Shown: positions 61,037 through 64,000 of the stretch, piece after piece
Layout of the letters: every line of letters starts with the position of its first letter
Position numbering within the stretch: the first letter of the stretch is position 1
Assembly: GCF_018130695.1 (NCBI RefSeq)
Contig: NZ_JAFCJX010000010.1
Location: 214,663-278,662 of the forward strand
Length of the DNA stretch: 64,000 bases
Reading direction: 5' to 3'
Origin: Bradyrhizobium jicamae
GTDB taxonomy: Bacteria > Pseudomonadota > Alphaproteobacteria > Rhizobiales > Xanthobacteraceae
Position numbers and translations under genes: made by a program
The notes under the pieces: generated by a model
Databases searched by the model: none
What the model was told of the DNA's origin: nothing
The model's input: only the letters and a program-made list of their open reading frames with translations

Positions 61037-62341
61037 ATGACCATCGAGGCCAGCGTCACCGCCGCGCATCTGAAGACGACGACCTGGCCGATCCGCTTTC
61101 GCGCCGCCTGTAGCGCCAGGCCCTACCGGCTCTGCACCGACTTTCTGGCGGTGCTGACGGCGGCCTCGCTGCCATGGTCGACGTCGCTGCCTGCGATCTT
61201 CATCCTGCTGTGGCTATTGATGGTGATCCCGACCATTGACTGGGAGCTGTTCGTCCTCGACCTCGCCGATCCCAGCCGCGCCTTGCCGCTCTGCTTCGTG
61301 TTGCTCGCGGTGCTCGGGCTGTCGTGGTCGGACGCCACATGGGCCGACCGGCTGCACGGCATCAAGCCAGTCGCAAAACTGCTGCTGATCCTGTTCCTGC
61401 TCTATGACTTCCAGCGCTCGCAGCGCGGCCATTGGGTGTTCGTGGGCTTCCTGATCTCATGCACGCTGTTGATGGTGCTCTCCTGGATCGTGCTGATCGT
61501 GCCGGAGTTCAAGATCGCACACACCGCCTCCGACGGCGTCCCGGTCAAGAACTACATCGACCAGAGCCAGGAGTTCGCACTGTGTGCCTTCGCGTTGGCG
61601 TGGCCGATGCGGACCGCCTGGCGCAAGCAGCGATGGCTGGTCGCGATCGCCTGCGCGACGCTGATCCTGCTGTTCGTCGCCAACATGCTGTTCGTCGTGT
61701 CGGCACGGACCGTGCTGGTGACCATGCCTGTGCTGCTGGCGCTGTTCGCCTGGCGTTATCTGACGCGCCGCGCCGGCATTCTCCTGTTCGCCGGCGTCGT
61801 CCTGGCCGGCATCGTGGTCTGGAGCACCTCACCCTACCTGCGCCAACGCATCGCCGACATCGGCGTCGAGTACCAGGCGCAGGACACGTCCGGCATCGCC
61901 TCGACCGCGCAGCGGCTGACCTACTGGCAGAAGTCGCTGAAATTCGTCGCCGATGCGCCGCTGTTCGGCCACGGCACCGGCTCGATCAGGCAGCAATTCA
62001 CCCGCGACGCCGAGGGCCAATCCGGGTTGCGCGCCGAGATCGTCAACAATCCGCACAACCAGACCCTTAATGTCGCCATCCAGTGGGGCCTGCTCGGCGT
62101 GCTCGTGCTCTATGCGATGTGGGTCGCCCATACTTGCCTGTTTCGCGGCGACAGCCTCGCCTGCTGGATCGGCCTCGTCGTGGTCGCACAGAACGTGGTC
62201 AGCTCGCTCCTGAACTCGCATCTGTTCGATTTTCACGAGGGCTGGATCTACGTGCTCGGCGTCGGCGTTGCCGGCGGCATGGCGCTGCGGCAGCGAATCC
62301 GTGGCGGCGATGGCCTGGCGACGGACCATCTGGCGCGATAG
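61037..62341 (+). CDS. O-antigen ligase/polymerase-type membrane protein
   Basis: The 434-residue protein has about ten to twelve transmembrane segments and the large periplasmic loop typical of the Wzy/WaaL/RfaL group (Wzy_C): QRLTYWQKSLKFVADAPLFGHGTGSIRQQF followed by the conserved NPHNQTLNVAIQWGLLG, where the NPHNxxL histidine is essential in WaaL-type ligases. It probably attaches the exported polymer to a lipid or joins its units. With no polymerase-type partner in the window, ligase and polymerase functions cannot be separated. It is the last gene of the operon, ending 34 bases before a convergent gene. Confidence 0.9.
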   Translation: MTIEASVTAAHLKTTTWPIRFRAACSARPYRLCTDFLAVLTAASLPWSTSLPAIFILLWLLMVIPTIDWELFVLDLADPSRALPLCFVLLAVLGLSWSDATWADRLHGIKPVAKLLLILFLLYDFQRSQRGHWVFVGFLISCTLLMVLSWIVLIVPEFKIAHTASDGVPVKNYIDQSQEFALCAFALAWPMRTAWRKQRWLVAIACATLILLFVANMLFVVSARTVLVTMPVLLALFAWRYLTRRAGILLFAGVVLAGIVVWSTSPYLRQRIADIGVEYQAQDTSGIASTAQRLTYWQKSLKFVADAPLFGHGTGSIRQQFTRDAEGQSGLRAEIVNNPHNQTLNVAIQWGLLGVLVLYAMWVAHTCLFRGDSLACWIGLVVVAQNVVSSLLNSHLFDFHEGWIYVLGVGVAGGMALRQRIRGGDGLATDHLAR

Positions 62342-62375
62342 CACGACGAGCCCGACTTGCACGGTCAACGCATCG

Positions 62376-63500
62376 TCAGACCCGCGCAATGACAGCGATC
62401 GGCCCGCCGCCCGGCGGGCCCTGGTGTTCTGCGCCACCCGACACATACACCGCACTGGTGCCGGCAAGCCCGCTGATCAACCCGCCCACCGCGGCACGCG
62501 CATGGCGGGTCGAGCTGATGTCGGTATCCTCGAGCATGGTGTGCCGCTGTCCGCGCACGGTGCCGTCGGGAGAGGCTTCGGCCTTGGCAAAGACATTCAC
62601 CAGCCGGTCGGCTGAAATCGGATTGCGCGCGGCCGCGACCTCCAGGCCGACGCTCCGGAGCGCGGTGACGACGGCGGCATAGTCGATCGCGTCCAGCATG
62701 ACGGAATGGCCGATCACGAACGGGCTCGTGGCATCAGCCGAATTGCCCATCACGATGACGACGTTATGCATCAGCTCGATTCCGGCGGATGTCGATGCCA
62801 CCGCCGAGTAGAGATCGTAGTTCTTCAGGATGTCCGCGTCGCTGATATCGGCCTTGATTTCCCCAAGCGCGACGGCCACGCCGAGCGCGGAGGCGCCGCG
62901 CGAATGGCCCATCGATCCGTAAGCGCTGGACGTCGTGGTGGTCTGACCGCGGCCGCGTGCCTCGGCAACGCGATCGCTGGTCAGCAGGGGGCATTTGATC
63001 TGCACGAAGTGCACATCCCCAACGTCATCAATACCCGCATCCGCCATGGCGGCGCGAACGGCGTTCGCAGTCTCGGCGACCTGCACGCTGCGCCCGATCT
63101 CCTCCGGGAGGAAATCGCGGGTCTGGGCGATCCCGATGCTCAACCGCTTCCCGGCCATCGTGCCCTGCCCGCCGGGATGGTTCGATATCTCGCGCGTGAA
63201 CACGGTGATGTGCGGGCTGAGCACCCCTTCGGTGCCGCCGGACATCACGAAGGCGATACGCTGCTCGATCTGATGCGGCGTAGCCCCCAGCAGCGGCGCC
63301 AGGGCCGACGACAGCGCCGCCGTGGCGAACTCCCGGGTGAAATCGTTGACCCCGCCATTGCCCTCGGTCTTGCCGAGGATCGCCAGGATCGCGCGGGGAT
63401 CGATCCGGCCGGCCTCGATCAGCCCAAGCAGGCCAGACACATCGCCGGGTCCTTTGGTCGGGATCCGCACGACGTCGACGGAAATGGTTCGCGCAGTCAT
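62376..63500 (-). CDS. ring-opening amidohydrolase (cyanuric acid amidohydrolase/barbiturase family)
   Basis: The 374-residue protein has the three repeating units of the AtzD/barbiturase family, each with a conserved Ser/Gly and Lys: GKTEGNGGVNDFTR, FVMSGGTEGVLSPHITVF and SSAYGSMGHSRGASALGVAV, then GNSADATSPFVIGHSVM and the C-terminal VSGGAEHQGPPGGGPIAVI. Such enzymes open the six-membered ring of cyanuric acid or barbituric acid. Which ring is used here cannot be told from the sequence. No pyrimidine- or s-triazine-degradation genes adjoin, so it may act alone. Confidence 0.9.
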   Translation of the reverse strand: MTARTISVDVVRIPTKGPGDVSGLLGLIEAGRIDPRAILAILGKTEGNGGVNDFTREFATAALSSALAPLLGATPHQIEQRIAFVMSGGTEGVLSPHITVFTREISNHPGGQGTMAGKRLSIGIAQTRDFLPEEIGRSVQVAETANAVRAAMADAGIDDVGDVHFVQIKCPLLTSDRVAEARGRGQTTTTSSAYGSMGHSRGASALGVAVALGEIKADISDADILKNYDLYSAVASTSAGIELMHNVVIVMGNSADATSPFVIGHSVMLDAIDYAAVVTALRSVGLEVAAARNPISADRLVNVFAKAEASPDGTVRGQRHTMLEDTDISSTRHARAAVGGLISGLAGTSAVYVSGGAEHQGPPGGGPIAVIARV

Positions 63501-63742
63501 TCTGCCTCATTTGCTGATGTGGGAAATGCCCGGCCGCATCAAACAACCGGACGGACGCCTGCAAAAGCAAATTCGGGCCGCAACGTGCCAAAATTGGCGG
63601 CACCGCGCCGACGGACGCCCCGTCTATTAGACCGCTGATTTGCCCGACGGCGCAAGGCCCCGGCGCAAAAATATTTCGCCTTGTATGAAATTCGGATTAT
63701 GCTATATATACATCCATCTCACCCTCTGAGGGGCGTTGCGCA
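63501..63742. other. promoter-side gap of the amidohydrolase gene, no gene seen
   Basis: This stretch contains only short frames. AT-rich sequence near 63670-63715 (TTCGGATTATGCTATATATAC) could hold promoter elements, but nothing definite can be assigned. Together with the repeat to the right it makes about 500 bases without a gene. Confidence 0.35.
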
Positions 63743-64000
63743 ATGTCACGAACGCGGGCTGGGATGCGGTGGACGCCGGGCGTGCGAGTGACATGCGCGC
63801 GCAAGGCGTACGGCGAAGTCGTGTGGGCCTGCCGCCCCGATGTTGGTGGCAAGCACGCGAGAGGTCCAAAGCCGATCGCGGACGATGGTGGCACAAAAGC
63901 AGAGTCTCACCAGGGCGAGCACGTATAAGCCGTAAAGCCATCGCGCAGGGAAGGCCGGCGTGCCTCCGCTGCATTTGTATGCCCGTGTGCGCCACTTTCT
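63743..64000. repeat. dispersed Bradyrhizobium repeat, cut by the window end
   Basis: The sequence reading GGGATGCGGTGGACGCCGGG, then CGTGCGAGTGACATGCGCGC, GGCGAAGTCGTGTGG and GAGCACGTATAAGCCGTAAA is one that I recognise as a multicopy intergenic element of Bradyrhizobium genomes. It has often been mis-annotated as a hypothetical protein (frame MRWTPGVRVTCARKAYGEVV). The frames here are not treated as genes. Its right edge lies outside the window. Confidence 0.65.

Noticed and set aside
63515..63535. A third copy of the GTGGGA-N5-TCCCAC operator near the amidohydrolase gene
   Set aside because: GTGGGAAATGCCC has only the left half; the right half does not match, so it is not the same element.
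63702..63995. 97-residue minus-strand frame and 61-residue plus-strand frame at the window end
   Set aside because: Both lie in a multicopy intergenic repeat known for spurious gene calls.

Overview
The window looks like a chromosomal segment of an alphaproteobacterium, most probably Bradyrhizobium or a close relative. The signs are high GC with strongly GC-rich third codon positions, the gene order of the suf cluster, a C-terminal-type ParE, several porin-like barrels with the mature start ADLAARPYTKAP, and several intergenic repeat families that I recognise from Bradyrhizobium genomes. This assignment comes from reading the sequence; no database search was run.

Layout. 1-5.7 kb: 5' part of argC, a PaiB-like flavin protein, a Tat-exported metallo-beta-lactamase-fold enzyme, a DUF3857/transglutaminase/Sel1 exported protein and a DedA protein, all on the minus strand. 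6-11.3 kb: parE, two paralogous outer-membrane barrels, a small membrane protein and an SDR oxidoreductase, with clear terminators between them and a relic gene at 9.1-9.3 kb. 11.4-18.5 kb: FAD monooxygenase, exported caspase-like protease, TetR regulator, a translationally coupled 40-residue peptide/SGNH/acyltransferase-3 operon, and an AraC regulator. 18.6-22.4 kb: autotransporter 1. 22.7-26.1 kb: DEAD-box helicase, diguanylate cyclase and TfoX-like protein. 26.2-33.3 kb: the Fe-S assembly cluster nifS-like, sufB, sufC, sufD, sufS, sufT, sufA (minus strand). 33.5-39 kb: alpha/beta hydrolase, GST, anmK, tyrS and an MFS transporter.

38.9-41.3 kb is a lower-GC insertion. The last 82 bases of the MFS gene occur twice, flanking about 2.2 kb that carries two uncharacterised genes. 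The two copies differ at 10 positions, all synonymous. The distal copy still overlaps the stop codon of the convergent neighbour, so the insertion seems to have brought a replacement 3' end with it.

41.3-47.7 kb: an MHS-family transporter with its LuxR-type regulator, then autotransporter 2, which has 19-residue repeats and almost the same barrel as autotransporter 1. 47.8-55 kb: a very large AsmA-like protein, a single-cysteine Bcp peroxiredoxin with a histone-like tail, an M23 endopeptidase and a glycine-rich DUF5666 protein.

55.1-62.3 kb is the most interesting part. It is a compact polysaccharide locus: a DUF6502 protein with a helix-turn-helix-like segment, a second small putative DNA-binding protein, a 48-residue membrane peptide, a glycosyltransferase fused in one reading frame to a Wzm-type ABC permease, a Wzt-type ATPase, a second glycosyltransferase and an O-antigen-ligase/polymerase-type protein. 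Two promoters in this locus carry the same pair of operators (GTGGGA-N5-TCCCAC and GTGTGA-N5-TCCCAC) at nearly the same spacing, which suggests one dedicated regulator. The window ends with a cyanuric acid amidohydrolase/barbiturase-family gene and a dispersed repeat running off the edge.
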